Below are positions 1 to 5,103 of a stretch of 6,927 nucleotides of DNA, piece after piece (positions within the stretch are counted from its first letter, which is position 1; each line of letters starts with the position of its first letter). The notes under the pieces are model-generated. The model saw only the letters and a program-made list of their open reading frames with translations, was not told where the DNA came from and ran no database searches. The DNA lies in the NCBI GenBank assembly GCA_035511515.1, contig DATKFG010000051.1, forward strand, positions 1-6,927. Reading direction: 5' to 3'. Made by a program: the position numbers and the translations under genes. The stretch comes from VBCK01 sp035511515 (GTDB lineage: Bacteria > Pseudomonadota > Gammaproteobacteria > Burkholderiales > Burkholderiaceae_F).

Positions 1-110
1 ACCAGAAGCAACAACGCGGCGGCCCCGCGAAGACACAACTCAAATCTGGACATGTCACCTCCCGCCAGGACAAATGACGACTTCACGGTTTTTGAAAACT
101 CTCTCCGCAT
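1..110 (-). CDS. N-terminal fragment of a probable exported protein
   Basis: This is only the start of a gene; the rest lies beyond the left edge. The frame is open on the minus strand with two in-frame ATG candidates. The upstream ATG (110-108) follows GGAGGAG with good spacing. The downstream ATG (53-51) follows GGGAGGTGAC. From the downstream start the protein reads MSRFELCLRGAAALLLL, a short Arg-containing n-region followed by a hydrophobic stretch, as in a signal peptide or first membrane segment. The upstream start adds 19 residues with weaker codon bias (AGA, TTT, TCA, AAA), so the downstream start may be the true one. The product cannot be identified. Neighbours to the right are about 550 bp of non-coding DNA and then SCO-A on the same strand. 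Confidence 0.55.
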   Translation of the reverse strand, partial: MRREFSKTVKSSFVLAGGDMSRFELCLRGAAALLLL

Positions 111-225
111 ACGAAACTCCTCCCACCCGAAGGCACCGGCCCGCGTTTCGCAATCGCCGGCTCCACCTGTAGGGCGGTGCCAACGTGACTGCGCGGTGCC
201 TTTCCGTTTTATGGCGCCTACTGAC

Positions 226-264
226 TCACCAATGGGCGGTACACTAAAGTGGAACGATTGGTGA
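226..264. promoter_or_regulatory. Perfect 8-bp dyad, possible operator
   Basis: TCACCAAT (226-233) is matched by its exact reverse complement ATTGGTGA (257-264) across 23 nt. The arms extend outward by three more bases (TGA/TCA) if one C is bulged. The left arm overlaps TTGGTG on the minus strand, which lies 15 bp upstream of TAAAAC (206-211), a weak sigma70-like pair pointing at the left-edge gene. A regulator-binding dyad or a hairpin are both possible. The function is unproven. Confidence 0.3.
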
Positions 265-639
265 TCACATGCTTGGAAGCCAGCGGAACGGGGGGCGGGT
301 TTTACCTACTCTTAACCCTGTTACGCTCAATAACAGCCGGAAAACGGGGGGGTGATGGGCGGGTGAAGCGCGGATCCACTAAGCCCGCTCGTCCCATTTT
401 TATGTATTTAAATCAATTTGTTGCAGAAATCTTTGCGACGACCGCCCAAAGCAAACCTGCGCCTCGGCAGGCGGGTTAAGCCTACCTAACCGTGCGAATG
501 GGTAATCCTTCGAACACGGAACTCGCTTCAATCTTCGAGGTTCAAAGCCAGCCGATGAAAAACGGGTTCGTGGGACTTCGGTACTCCGCCGGGGGCTAGC
601 CGAGCCGCTTGCTTCTGGCCCTGCTCTGACGGGCCCTGC

Positions 640-656
640 CGGGGCGTTGCGCCCCG
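640..656 (-). terminator. GC hairpin after SCO-A, possible terminator
   Basis: A perfect 7-bp stem (CGGGGCG, loop TTG, CGCCCCG on the plus strand) lies 7 bp past the SCO-A stop codon. There is no T-tract on the minus strand after it, so it is not a textbook intrinsic terminator. It may instead protect the 3' end of the mRNA. Confidence 0.35.
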
Positions 657-663
657 AGCGTCG

Positions 664-1302
664 TTACTTTTGTGCGATCTGAGTGCGCACTTCGGCCAGC
701 ACGGCATCCGGAGTGGCGAAGCCGTCCAGCCGGACCCAGGGTTGGCCCGGGGCCGCCCGGAACAGCGTGGCGGGCGAGTGGTTCATCTTGTCGCCGCGAT
801 AGACGTCGAAAGCGCGTTGCACCTGCACGTCGGCATCGACCGCGCCGGTGTAAAAGCTCCACTGCGGACCGGCTTCGTAGCGCCGCGCGTATTGCGCCAG
901 GCGAGTTGGCGTGTCCTGCTCGGGGTCGATCGACACCGACACCATCTTCACCCTGGCCGCCTCGGGCCCCAGGCGCTTTTGCACTTCGGCGAAGGTCTGA
1001 CTCATCACCGGGCAGATCGTGGTGCAGGTGGTGTAGATGAAGTCCAGCAGCACCGGGCGGCCGTCGTCCAGTTCATGCGCGAAGTTCACGCGCACCCCGT
1101 CGGACCTCACCAGCATGACCTCGGGCGCGACGTAATTGGCCATCCGGCGCGACACCGGCGGCGGCGCCTGCATCATCTGATGGTGGTGCGCGTGCGGGTC
1201 GGCCGGCGTTTCGTCGGCGCTCGACCCGACGGAGCCGAGCAACAGCCCAGGGGCCAAGGCGGCCCAGGCCAAGCGGCGCAGCACGCGGCGCGGTGGGGTC
1301 AT
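664..1302 (-). CDS. SCO1/SenC family copper/thiol protein (SCO-A)
   Basis: A 212-residue exported or membrane-anchored thioredoxin-fold protein of the SCO family. Members bind copper or act as thiol-disulfide reductases in assembly of the cytochrome oxidase CuA site, or in envelope copper/redox homeostasis. Residues 1-29 have two RR pairs and then a hydrophobic stretch (signal or anchor). The metal/redox motif is CTTICP with C93 and C97, and the distal ligand is probably H175 in KMNHSP. A His/Met-rich segment HAHHHQMM (37-44) before the core may be an extra metal site. Start: ATG at 1302, with AGGAAG about 9 nt upstream. It has its own leader (1303-1588), so it is probably transcribed separately from the kinase-like gene. 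It is a close paralog of SCO-B: 48 of 49 residues match around the CxxxC motif, while the N-termini differ. Confidence 0.93.
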   Translation of the reverse strand: MTPPRRVLRRLAWAALAPGLLLGSVGSSADETPADPHAHHHQMMQAPPPVSRRMANYVAPEVMLVRSDGVRVNFAHELDDGRPVLLDFIYTTCTTICPVMSQTFAEVQKRLGPEAARVKMVSVSIDPEQDTPTRLAQYARRYEAGPQWSFYTGAVDADVQVQRAFDVYRGDKMNHSPATLFRAAPGQPWVRLDGFATPDAVLAEVRTQIAQK

Positions 1303-1377
1303 CAGGTTGCTTCCTTCCAGAATGGCGGCCTGTGCCGGCGCGAGGTGCCTGGCATCGCCTAAACAGGGTTCTGCTTA

Positions 1378-1395
1378 CGGGACCAGATCGTCCCG
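1378..1395 (-). promoter_or_regulatory. Perfect dyad in the SCO-A leader
   Basis: CGGGAC (1378-1383) and GTCCCG (1390-1395) form a perfect 6-bp inverted repeat around CAGATC. On the minus strand it lies 76-93 nt upstream of the SCO-A start codon, downstream of the candidate promoter and therefore probably in the 5' untranslated region. The adjacent CCCG..CGGG (minus strand, about 1391-1403) could pair with part of the same sequence, so two alternative hairpins are possible. It overlaps the leader element shared with the kinase-like gene. Confidence 0.35.
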
Positions 1396-1413
1396 CAAAA
1401 CGGGGATGGGTGC
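1384..1413 (-). repeat. Two-block leader element, copy 1 (before SCO-A)
   Basis: On the minus strand the element reads GCACCCAT (1413-1406), an 11-nt spacer, then GGGACGATCTG (1394-1384). The same two blocks, in the same order and orientation, occur before the kinase-like gene with a 4-nt spacer (2543-2521). The position just downstream of a candidate -10 suggests the start of the transcript or a regulator site. No named motif is recognised. Confidence 0.5.
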
Positions 1414-1441
1414 ATCTTAGCCAGGATTCACAGAGTTGCAA
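1414..1441 (-). promoter_or_regulatory. Candidate sigma70-like promoter for SCO-A
   Basis: On the minus strand TTGCAA (1441-1436) is followed after 16 bp by TAAGAT (1419-1414), each matching four of six consensus positions. It would start transcription near 1407, giving a leader of about 105 nt before SCO-A that contains the shared two-block element and the dyad at 1378-1395. Confidence 0.35.
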
Positions 1442-1459
1442 GGCCACCTTTTAGCCTCG

Positions 1460-1476
1460 CGGGTAGTAATAACCCG
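1460..1476. promoter_or_regulatory. Dyad upstream of the SCO-A promoter candidate
   Basis: CGGGT (1460-1464) and ACCCG (1472-1476) flank the A/T-rich centre AGTAATA. The site is about 20 bp upstream of the candidate -35, where an activator or repressor could bind. The arms are short and the evidence is weak. Confidence 0.22.
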
Positions 1477-1565
1477 AGAAATGCCGGTCGGAGACAGGTA
1501 GTTCAGGCAGGTGGGCCCTTCCCCGGTCTGCCCGCAAGAGGGGATTGGGGGGCCGGGGAGCCGGG

Positions 1566-1585
1566 TCCCGCTCAGTGGTGCGGGA
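1566..1585 (-). terminator. Hairpin just after the kinase-like gene
   Basis: On the minus strand TCCCGC and GCGGGA form a perfect 6-bp stem with an 8-nt loop, starting 3 nt after the TGA stop codon of the kinase-like gene. No T-tract follows. It may end or stabilise that transcript, which fits SCO-A having its own promoter. Confidence 0.35.
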
Positions 1586-1588
1586 TCG

Positions 1589-2407
1589 TCAGAGCCCGGC
1601 GGCGGCCGGTGAAGGAGCGGCCTGCACGCGCACCGGCGGGGCGGCCTGCGCGACAGTCGCCCGCACTCGCCAAGTCACCAGTACCCGGGCCCCGTGGCGA
1701 GGAGTCGCCTCGATGGCGCAGTGTCCACCGGTGGTCTCGGCCCATCGGACCATGATGGGCAGGCCGCAACCCTCCCGGCCGATTCGCCCGTGGCGCCAGC
1801 GCTCCGCGTCGAATCCGACCCCGTTGTCCTCGATGTCCAGCCGCAGCTCGTCGTCGAACAGCGACAGGTACAAGCGCGCTGCGCTCGCGTTCGAGTGCCG
1901 CGCGACATTGCTCAGCGCCGCCTGCACGATCCGGAACAAGGGCAGTTTCAACTCGGCCGGAACGTCGGCCTCGGTGACCGTGATGCGCGGGGAAACCAAG
2001 ATCGCGCGATTTTCCCGGCTGAACTCGCGCAGGTACCAGGACAGCGCCGCCAGCAGCCCCAGATCGTCCAGCACGCGGGGCTTCAGATCCGAGCTCAGCG
2101 AAAGCAGCTCGTCGGTGGCATCGCGGATGCGCGCGCTCGCGTTTTGCAGCGCTTGCGCCGCTTGCTCGTGCTCACCTCGCGCCAGACGCTGCGCCGCGTC
2201 CTCGATCAGGTAGCGCGCCATCGTCATCACCGAAACGGCATCGTCCCCCAGCACGCTCACCACCCGCGCGCGATCGGATTCAAGCCGCTTCAGAAGTCCA
2301 TCGCACAGCCGCCCGAGGTGCGATTGATACGGCGTCCATCGACGGCTCACCGGCAGCGGACCTGGCCGCACCGGCTGCATCGCAGTGGTATTGCGGACTG
2401 CGTTCAC
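1589..2407 (-). CDS. NarX/DegS-type histidine-kinase-like protein lacking the phosphoacceptor His
   Basis: A 272-residue soluble protein with no membrane segment. Residues 44-70 align with the HisKA_3 dimerisation helix, normally [E/D]RxRIARELHD. Here it reads DRARVVSVLGDD, so the phosphorylated His is Gly (G54). A linker helix LKPRVLDDLGLLAAL (108-122) is typical of this kinase class. The ATPase domain follows: N-box FRIVQAALSNVARHS (158-172), where the usual Glu of QEAL is Ala (A163); G1 box DNGVGFD (194-200); and a G2-like segment around G213-G228. ATP binding may survive, but autophosphorylation on the usual His cannot occur. Start: GTG at 2407 behind CGGAGGG, six residues of spacing or fewer. 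The Ala/Pro-rich tail (250-272) looks disordered. No receiver-domain gene lies in the window. It could be a pseudokinase, a co-kinase for another sensor, or an anti-sigma-like ATPase. The domain call is firm; the role is not. Confidence 0.8.
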   Translation of the reverse strand: MNAVRNTTAMQPVRPGPLPVSRRWTPYQSHLGRLCDGLLKRLESDRARVVSVLGDDAVSVMTMARYLIEDAAQRLARGEHEQAAQALQNASARIRDATDELLSLSSDLKPRVLDDLGLLAALSWYLREFSRENRAILVSPRITVTEADVPAELKLPLFRIVQAALSNVARHSNASAARLYLSLFDDELRLDIEDNGVGFDAERWRHGRIGREGCGLPIMVRWAETTGGHCAIEATPRHGARVLVTWRVRATVAQAAPPVRVQAAPSPAAAGL

Positions 2408-2485
2408 GCGAGCCCTCCGTTCAAGTGCCCAAAAATCAATGAATCAGAGCCATCTCGCCGTGGGATCGATGCAGGCCGTCGGGTG

Positions 2486-2498
2486 CGAGGAATCCTCG
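2486..2498. promoter_or_regulatory. 13-bp perfect palindrome upstream of the kinase-like gene
   Basis: CGAGGA-A-TCCTCG is perfectly symmetrical about one central base. It lies 79-91 bp upstream of the GTG start, beside an A/T-rich stretch (TTATTAACAT on the minus strand, about 2499-2508) that could be part of a promoter. It is a candidate operator. Confidence 0.3.
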
Positions 2499-2520
2499 TA
2501 TGTTAATAAGAAGCCAGGAG

Positions 2521-2543
2521 CAGATCGTCCCAAACATGGGTGC
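2521..2543 (-). repeat. Two-block leader element, copy 2 (before the kinase-like gene)
   Basis: On the minus strand GCACCCAT (2543-2536), a 4-nt spacer, then GGGACGATCTG (2531-2521). It is the second copy of the element before SCO-A, here 114-136 nt upstream of the kinase-like start. CCCA-TGTT-TGGG within it can form a small hairpin. The rest of gap 2408-2595 shows only the palindrome at 2486-2498 and a strong ribosome site. Confidence 0.5.
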
Positions 2544-2595
2544 TTGCCCGTCCGCTGCCGTAGGGACGGTACCCGTATGCAGGACCACCGATACC

Positions 2596-3231
2596 TTACT
2601 TCTGGGCGACGTGCGTCTGCAGTTCGCCGAGCACCGCGTCCGGCGTGGCGAATCCATCCAGCCGCACCCACGGCTTTGCCGCCGCGCTGCGATAAAACGT
2701 GACCGGCGCGTGGTTCATCTTGTCGCCGCGGTACGCGTCGAACGCGCGTTGCACGGCGATGCTCGATTCGACCGAGCCGGTGTAAAAGCTCCATTGCGAG
2801 CCGGCTGCGTACCGCTTGGCATACTCGGCCAGGCGCACCGGGGTGTCCTGCTCCGGGTCGATCGACACCGACACCATCTTCACCTTGGCGGCGTCAGGCC
2901 CGAGGCGCTTTTGCACCTCGGCGAAGGTCTGGCTCATCACCGGGCAGATCGTGGTGCAGGTGGTGTAGATGAAATCGAGCAGTACGGGGCGGCCGTCGTC
3001 CAGCTCGTGCGCGAAGTTCACGCGTGCACCATCCGACCGCACCAGCGCGATATCGGGTACCTGGTAGTTGGCGGTGGAGCGCGCCACCGGCGGCGGCGCC
3101 TGCATCAGACGATGATGCTGCGCGTGCGGATCGGCCGGCGGTTCGTCCGCACCGGATAACGCCCAACCCAGAAGCACACAGGCCGCGGCAACGACCTGTG
3201 CCAGCCTGGCACCTCCGGCCAACGTGCTCAT
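2596..3231 (-). CDS. SCO1/SenC family copper/thiol protein (SCO-B)
   Basis: A 211-residue paralog of SCO-A with the same SCO-family role in copper delivery or thiol-disulfide exchange in the envelope. Residues 8-28 form a hydrophobic signal or anchor segment. The metal/redox motif CTTICP has C92 and C96, and the distal His is H174 in KMNHAP. The pre-core segment HAQHHRLM (36-43) is less His-rich than in SCO-A, and an extra Cys (C18) sits in the hydrophobic segment. The gene begins 24 bp after the anti-sigma stop codon on the same strand, so it is probably cotranscribed with the sigma/anti-sigma pair and likely part of the sigma-dependent output. No strong Shine-Dalgarno is visible before ATG 3231, which leaves the start less certain than the domain. 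Confidence 0.93.
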   Translation of the reverse strand: MSTLAGGARLAQVVAAACVLLGWALSGADEPPADPHAQHHRLMQAPPPVARSTANYQVPDIALVRSDGARVNFAHELDDGRPVLLDFIYTTCTTICPVMSQTFAEVQKRLGPDAAKVKMVSVSIDPEQDTPVRLAEYAKRYAAGSQWSFYTGSVESSIAVQRAFDAYRGDKMNHAPVTFYRSAAAKPWVRLDGFATPDAVLGELQTHVAQK

Positions 3232-3255
3232 CGTCGAATCGATACCAGGAATCCG

Positions 3256-4002
3256 CTACTGAAAAGATGATAACAGCCGCACGAAATCCCGCAGCTCGCT
3301 CTCGTTCAGGTCGGACACGGCCCAGAACGAAAGGCCGGCGGCGGTCGACCGGACCATGTGGTAGCCGCGGCGCTCGGTGATTTGATCCGTGGCGGGCCGG
3401 TCGCGTGGCCACACGAACACCGAGATCATGTGCTGGCGGCGCCGATACACGAGCGTCGCGATCGGCCTGGCATCGAGCACGTCCAGGCGCCCGCCCACCA
3501 GCTCGAAGCCCTGGTCGGCCAGGTCCGGCACCGCCGGCGAAAATCCCAGGCGCGCGCTCAGCCACGGCTTGACCGTGTGGCGGTCCGAAGAGGCGACGTC
3601 GACCCAATGCGCACCCAGCGAAGCGCGCAGGTGGTCATCCAGCACCTCCTCGATGCGCGGATCCCAGCTTCCGGTCTGCCGCACCAGAGCCGGCGCAAAC
3701 CAGGCCACCACGGCCGTCAGCGCGCCGGCCGCGACCCACGACGACCACAGCGCAACGCGCGTGGGCGCCGGTCGTGCCGGCGCCTGGCGCCGCACCTGGT
3801 TCATGATGCGTGCGTGCAGCGGCGCCGGCAGTTCGTGGTAGCGCGCCTGACCTCGGATCCGTTCGCTGATCGCCCGCAGCTCGGCCAGCCCCGAACGCAA
3901 CTCGGTGTCCTGACCCAGCCGGCGCTCGAGCTCGAGCGACTCGGTGGCGCCGAGCTCGCCATCCAGGTACGCGTGCAGCCGCAGTTCGTCGTCGCGCGTC
4001 AT
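3256..4002 (-). CDS. Transmembrane anti-sigma factor, zinc-less type
   Basis: A 248-residue single-pass protein expected to hold the adjacent ECF sigma factor at the membrane until an envelope signal releases it. The N-terminal cytoplasmic part (1-80) begins with LHAYLDGELGATE (9-21), the hallmark of ECF anti-sigma domains, followed by helices. The HxxxCxxC zinc motif of ZAS-type anti-sigmas is absent, and the protein contains no cysteine at all. One membrane segment spans about residues 85-106. The envelope part (107-248) has a paired pattern around VYRRRQHMISVFVWP, as in many uncharacterised anti-sigmas of this size. It overlaps the sigma gene by ATGA, so translation is coupled, and the upstream AGGGGGCG may serve as ribosome site. 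The signal is unknown; without cysteines, direct thiol oxidation of this protein is unlikely. Confidence 0.85.
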   Translation of the reverse strand: MTRDDELRLHAYLDGELGATESLELERRLGQDTELRSGLAELRAISERIRGQARYHELPAPLHARIMNQVRRQAPARPAPTRVALWSSWVAAGALTAVVAWFAPALVRQTGSWDPRIEEVLDDHLRASLGAHWVDVASSDRHTVKPWLSARLGFSPAVPDLADQGFELVGGRLDVLDARPIATLVYRRRQHMISVFVWPRDRPATDQITERRGYHMVRSTAAGLSFWAVSDLNESELRDFVRLLSSFQ

Positions 4003-4538
4003 CGCGCCCCCTGCCGCTCGGCCGCGACCTCGATCGCCCGCACCGACTGCGCCAGCAGCCGCCGGCCACGCGACAGGCGCGACATCACGGTTCCGATCGG
4101 GATGCCGGCGATCTGTGCGATCTGCCGATACGCGAGATCTTCCAGCTCGCGCAGCACGATCACCTCGCGCAACGCCGGCGGCAACGCCGCGATCGCTTCG
4201 TTCAGCAGCCGCGCCTCGGCGCGGCGGATCGCGGAATTTTCGGGTTCATCGGCCGGCGGCGCCGGCGCCTGCAGCTCATCGTCATCGTCCGACGCGACCA
4301 CCTCCGACGGGCGGTTGGCCTGCAGCCAGGTCCAGGTCGTGTTGCGGACGATCCCGAGCAGCCAGGGGCGGGCATCGTCGCCGCGCAATCCGTCCAGGAA
4401 CTTCAGCGCGCGCAGCGAGGCGTCCTGAACGACGTCCTGCGCGTCCTGATCATTGCGGGTCAGCCAGCGCGCGAGGTTGAACGCCGCCCCCAGATGCGGC
4501 ACGACGAGCTGCTCGAAGCGGCGTCCCCGTTCGTCCAT
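3999..4538 (-). CDS. ECF-type RNA polymerase sigma factor
   Basis: A 179-residue sigma70-family protein with the two-domain ECF layout. Region 2 (about 8-75) includes FNLARWLTRNDQDAQDVVQDA and ends in RPWLLGIVRNTTWTWL. An acidic, Pro/Ala-rich linker (about 76-105, with DDDD at 84-87) follows. Region 4 (about 113-168) contains the helix-turn-helix LAYRQIAQIAGIPIGTVMSRLSRGRR. It should direct RNA polymerase to envelope-stress or copper/redox genes, probably including this operon. The ATG at 4538 is the first ATG after an in-frame stop and has only a weak ribosome site. It lies 19 nt past the stop codon of the upstream peptide gene, suggesting translational coupling. I could not find its promoter motif with confidence in the window. 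Confidence 0.93.
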   Translation of the reverse strand: MDERGRRFEQLVVPHLGAAFNLARWLTRNDQDAQDVVQDASLRALKFLDGLRGDDARPWLLGIVRNTTWTWLQANRPSEVVASDDDDELQAPAPPADEPENSAIRRAEARLLNEAIAALPPALREVIVLRELEDLAYRQIAQIAGIPIGTVMSRLSRGRRLLAQSVRAIEVAAERQGAR

Positions 4539-4557
4539 TCCGTACCATATACCGATC

Positions 4558-4731
4558 TCACGAGTTGCTTATTCCCACGCTGGCCGGAGCCACTTGACAC
4601 TGGGCCGAAGGGCTGGCCGGGACGGGCGCGGTGGCCTCGGTCGCCAGCGACACGGCGCTCCATCCGATCACGGCCGCGAGCAGCACGGAAAACAACACAT
4701 TTTCGGTATGGCGTGGCAGAGCGCTGTTCAT
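4558..4731 (-). CDS. Small exported or membrane peptide, copy 1 (57 aa)
   Basis: A previously easy-to-miss gene: ATG 4731 behind GGAGAAG with 4 nt to the start, stop TGA at 4560-4558. The product has a short polar n-region MNSALPRHTEN (1-11), a hydrophobic stretch VLFSVLLAAVIGWSAVSLA (12-30), then a 27-residue Ala/Pro/Ser-rich tail with a single Cys (C45, in SAQC). SLA-TE at 28-32 could be a signal peptidase site, leaving a 27-residue secreted peptide; otherwise it is a single-pass membrane peptide. Its paralog lies 50 bp upstream, and the ECF sigma gene follows 19 bp downstream. Reality is supported by the conserved frame, start, ribosome site and stop between the two copies. The family is not recognised. 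Confidence 0.75.
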   Translation of the reverse strand: MNSALPRHTENVLFSVLLAAVIGWSAVSLATEATAPVPASPSAQCQVAPASVGISNS

Positions 4732-4755
4732 CGTCTTCTCCAGGTCCGAGCGGCA

Positions 4756-4770
4756 GGTCCGTTCTGGACC
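4756..4770 (-). promoter_or_regulatory. Inverted repeat between the peptide genes
   Basis: GGTCC-GTTCT-GGACC is a perfect 5-bp inverted repeat lying between the upstream peptide stop codon and the ribosome site of the downstream peptide gene. It could form a small hairpin in the transcript. A second GGACC just before the ribosome site offers an alternative partner. Confidence 0.25.
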
Positions 4771-4781
4771 CTATACCGATC

Positions 4782-4943
4782 TCACGAGTTGCCTATTCCG
4801 CCCACTTCGCACTGGGCCGACGGGCCGGCCGACACGGGCGCGGTGGTTTCGGTCGCCAGCGAGGCCGCGGTCCATCCGATCACGGCCGCGATCAGCAGCG
4901 AAAACAGCACATTTTCGGTATTCCGTGACACAGCGCTGTTCAT
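4782..4943 (-). CDS. Small exported or membrane peptide, copy 2 (53 aa)
   Basis: First gene of the minus-strand block: ATG 4943 behind AGGAGAAG, stop TGA at 4784-4782. The n-region is MNSAVSRNTEN (1-11), the hydrophobic stretch is VLFSLLIAAVIGWTAASLA (12-30), and the tail of 23 residues keeps the single Cys at position 45 (SAQC) and the C-terminal asparagine-serine pair of copy 1. A possible cleavage site SLA-TE is shared. Compared with copy 1, substitutions are mild (VLLAAV/LLIAAV, SAVS/TAAS) and four tail residues are missing, as expected for selected coding sequence. Divergent to the exported thioredoxin-fold gene across 160 bp that should hold both promoters. A membrane peptide, a secreted Cys peptide or a peptide sensed by the anti-sigma factor are all possible. 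Confidence 0.75.
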   Translation of the reverse strand: MNSAVSRNTENVLFSLLIAAVIGWTAASLATETTAPVSAGPSAQCEVGGIGNS

Positions 4944-5103
4944 CGTCTTCTCCTGGTCCGAACGGCGGATCCGTTCTCGATGGAGCCACTGTAGGCATCG
5001 GCCGCAGGCCTCGCCACCCGATTGCGACGAAGCGGCCGATGCGGCGGGTGAACCGCGTCTGGCGCCGATAGACGGAAAACCCTGTTCGGGACCACACTGG
5101 CGC
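4944..5103. promoter_or_regulatory. Divergent promoter region, including a dyad at 4960-4976
   Basis: This 160-bp gap separates the peptide/sigma block (minus) from the thioredoxin-fold gene (plus). A perfect inverted repeat GAACGG-CGGAT-CCGTTC (4960-4976) lies 8 bp upstream of the ribosome site of the first peptide gene; the second unit keeps only part of it (GAGCGG..CCGTTC). I looked for GGAAC..CGTC-like ECF boxes and found only fragments (CCGTCTA on the minus strand near 5069-5075) without a well-spaced partner, so no promoter is assigned. Confidence 0.35.

Larger units (their letters stand above)
111..663. other. Non-coding region between the left-edge gene and SCO-A
   Basis: I see no convincing gene here. 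The open plus-strand frames at 52-264 and 249-479 have no usable ribosome site, no recognisable domain and atypical composition. The region is more A/T-rich than its surroundings near 398-425, where the minus strand has a possible -10 (TAAAAT) with only a poor -35. It contains a long-arm dyad at 226-264, a direct repeat GCGGTGCC at 174-181 and 193-200 (19 bp apart), alternative small hairpins at 456-473 (CCTGC/GCAGG or CGCCT/AGGCG), and a GC-rich hairpin at 640-656 after the SCO-A stop codon. It probably holds the promoter of the left-edge gene and the 3' end of the SCO-A transcript. A short RNA cannot be excluded. Confidence 0.5.
4548..4976 (-). repeat. Tandem duplication carrying the two peptide genes
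   Basis: Two direct units, about 4548-4765 and 4772-4976, each hold the region before the ribosome site, the ribosome site, a peptide gene and the 10 nt past its stop codon. The first 21 nt of the two units (4548-4568 and 4772-4792) are identical. Inside the genes most changes are silent or conservative; the units differ by 12 nt through a 4-codon indel in the C-terminal tail. Confidence 0.8.

Noticed and set aside
52..479. Two plus-strand open frames (52-264 and 249-479)
   Set aside because: No ribosome site, no domain or hydrophobic pattern, and composition unlike the coding regions. The first overlaps the better-supported minus-strand gene start at 110.
535..550. tRNA-like T-arm string GGTTCAAAGCC
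   Set aside because: The flanking bases do not form a T-stem, and no acceptor or anticodon arm is present.
1545..2506. Long plus-strand frames opposite the kinase-like gene
   Set aside because: Antisense shadows in a high-GC gene, with Arg/Ser/Ala-rich low-complexity translations. The minus-strand frame has the recognisable kinase motifs.
3358..4480. Long plus-strand frames opposite the sigma and anti-sigma genes
   Set aside because: Antisense shadows; the minus-strand proteins have conserved sigma regions 2 and 4 and an ATGA-coupled anti-sigma gene.
4548..4976. CRISPR-like or inverted-repeat mobile element
   Set aside because: Only two direct units are present, each containing an intact peptide gene, with no terminal inverted repeats, transposase or spacers.
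4453..5103. Upstream extension of the thioredoxin-fold reading frame to position 4453
   Set aside because: The extension runs antisense to the sigma factor and both peptide genes, contains copied sequence from the peptide duplication, and would bury the clear signal peptide that starts at 5104.
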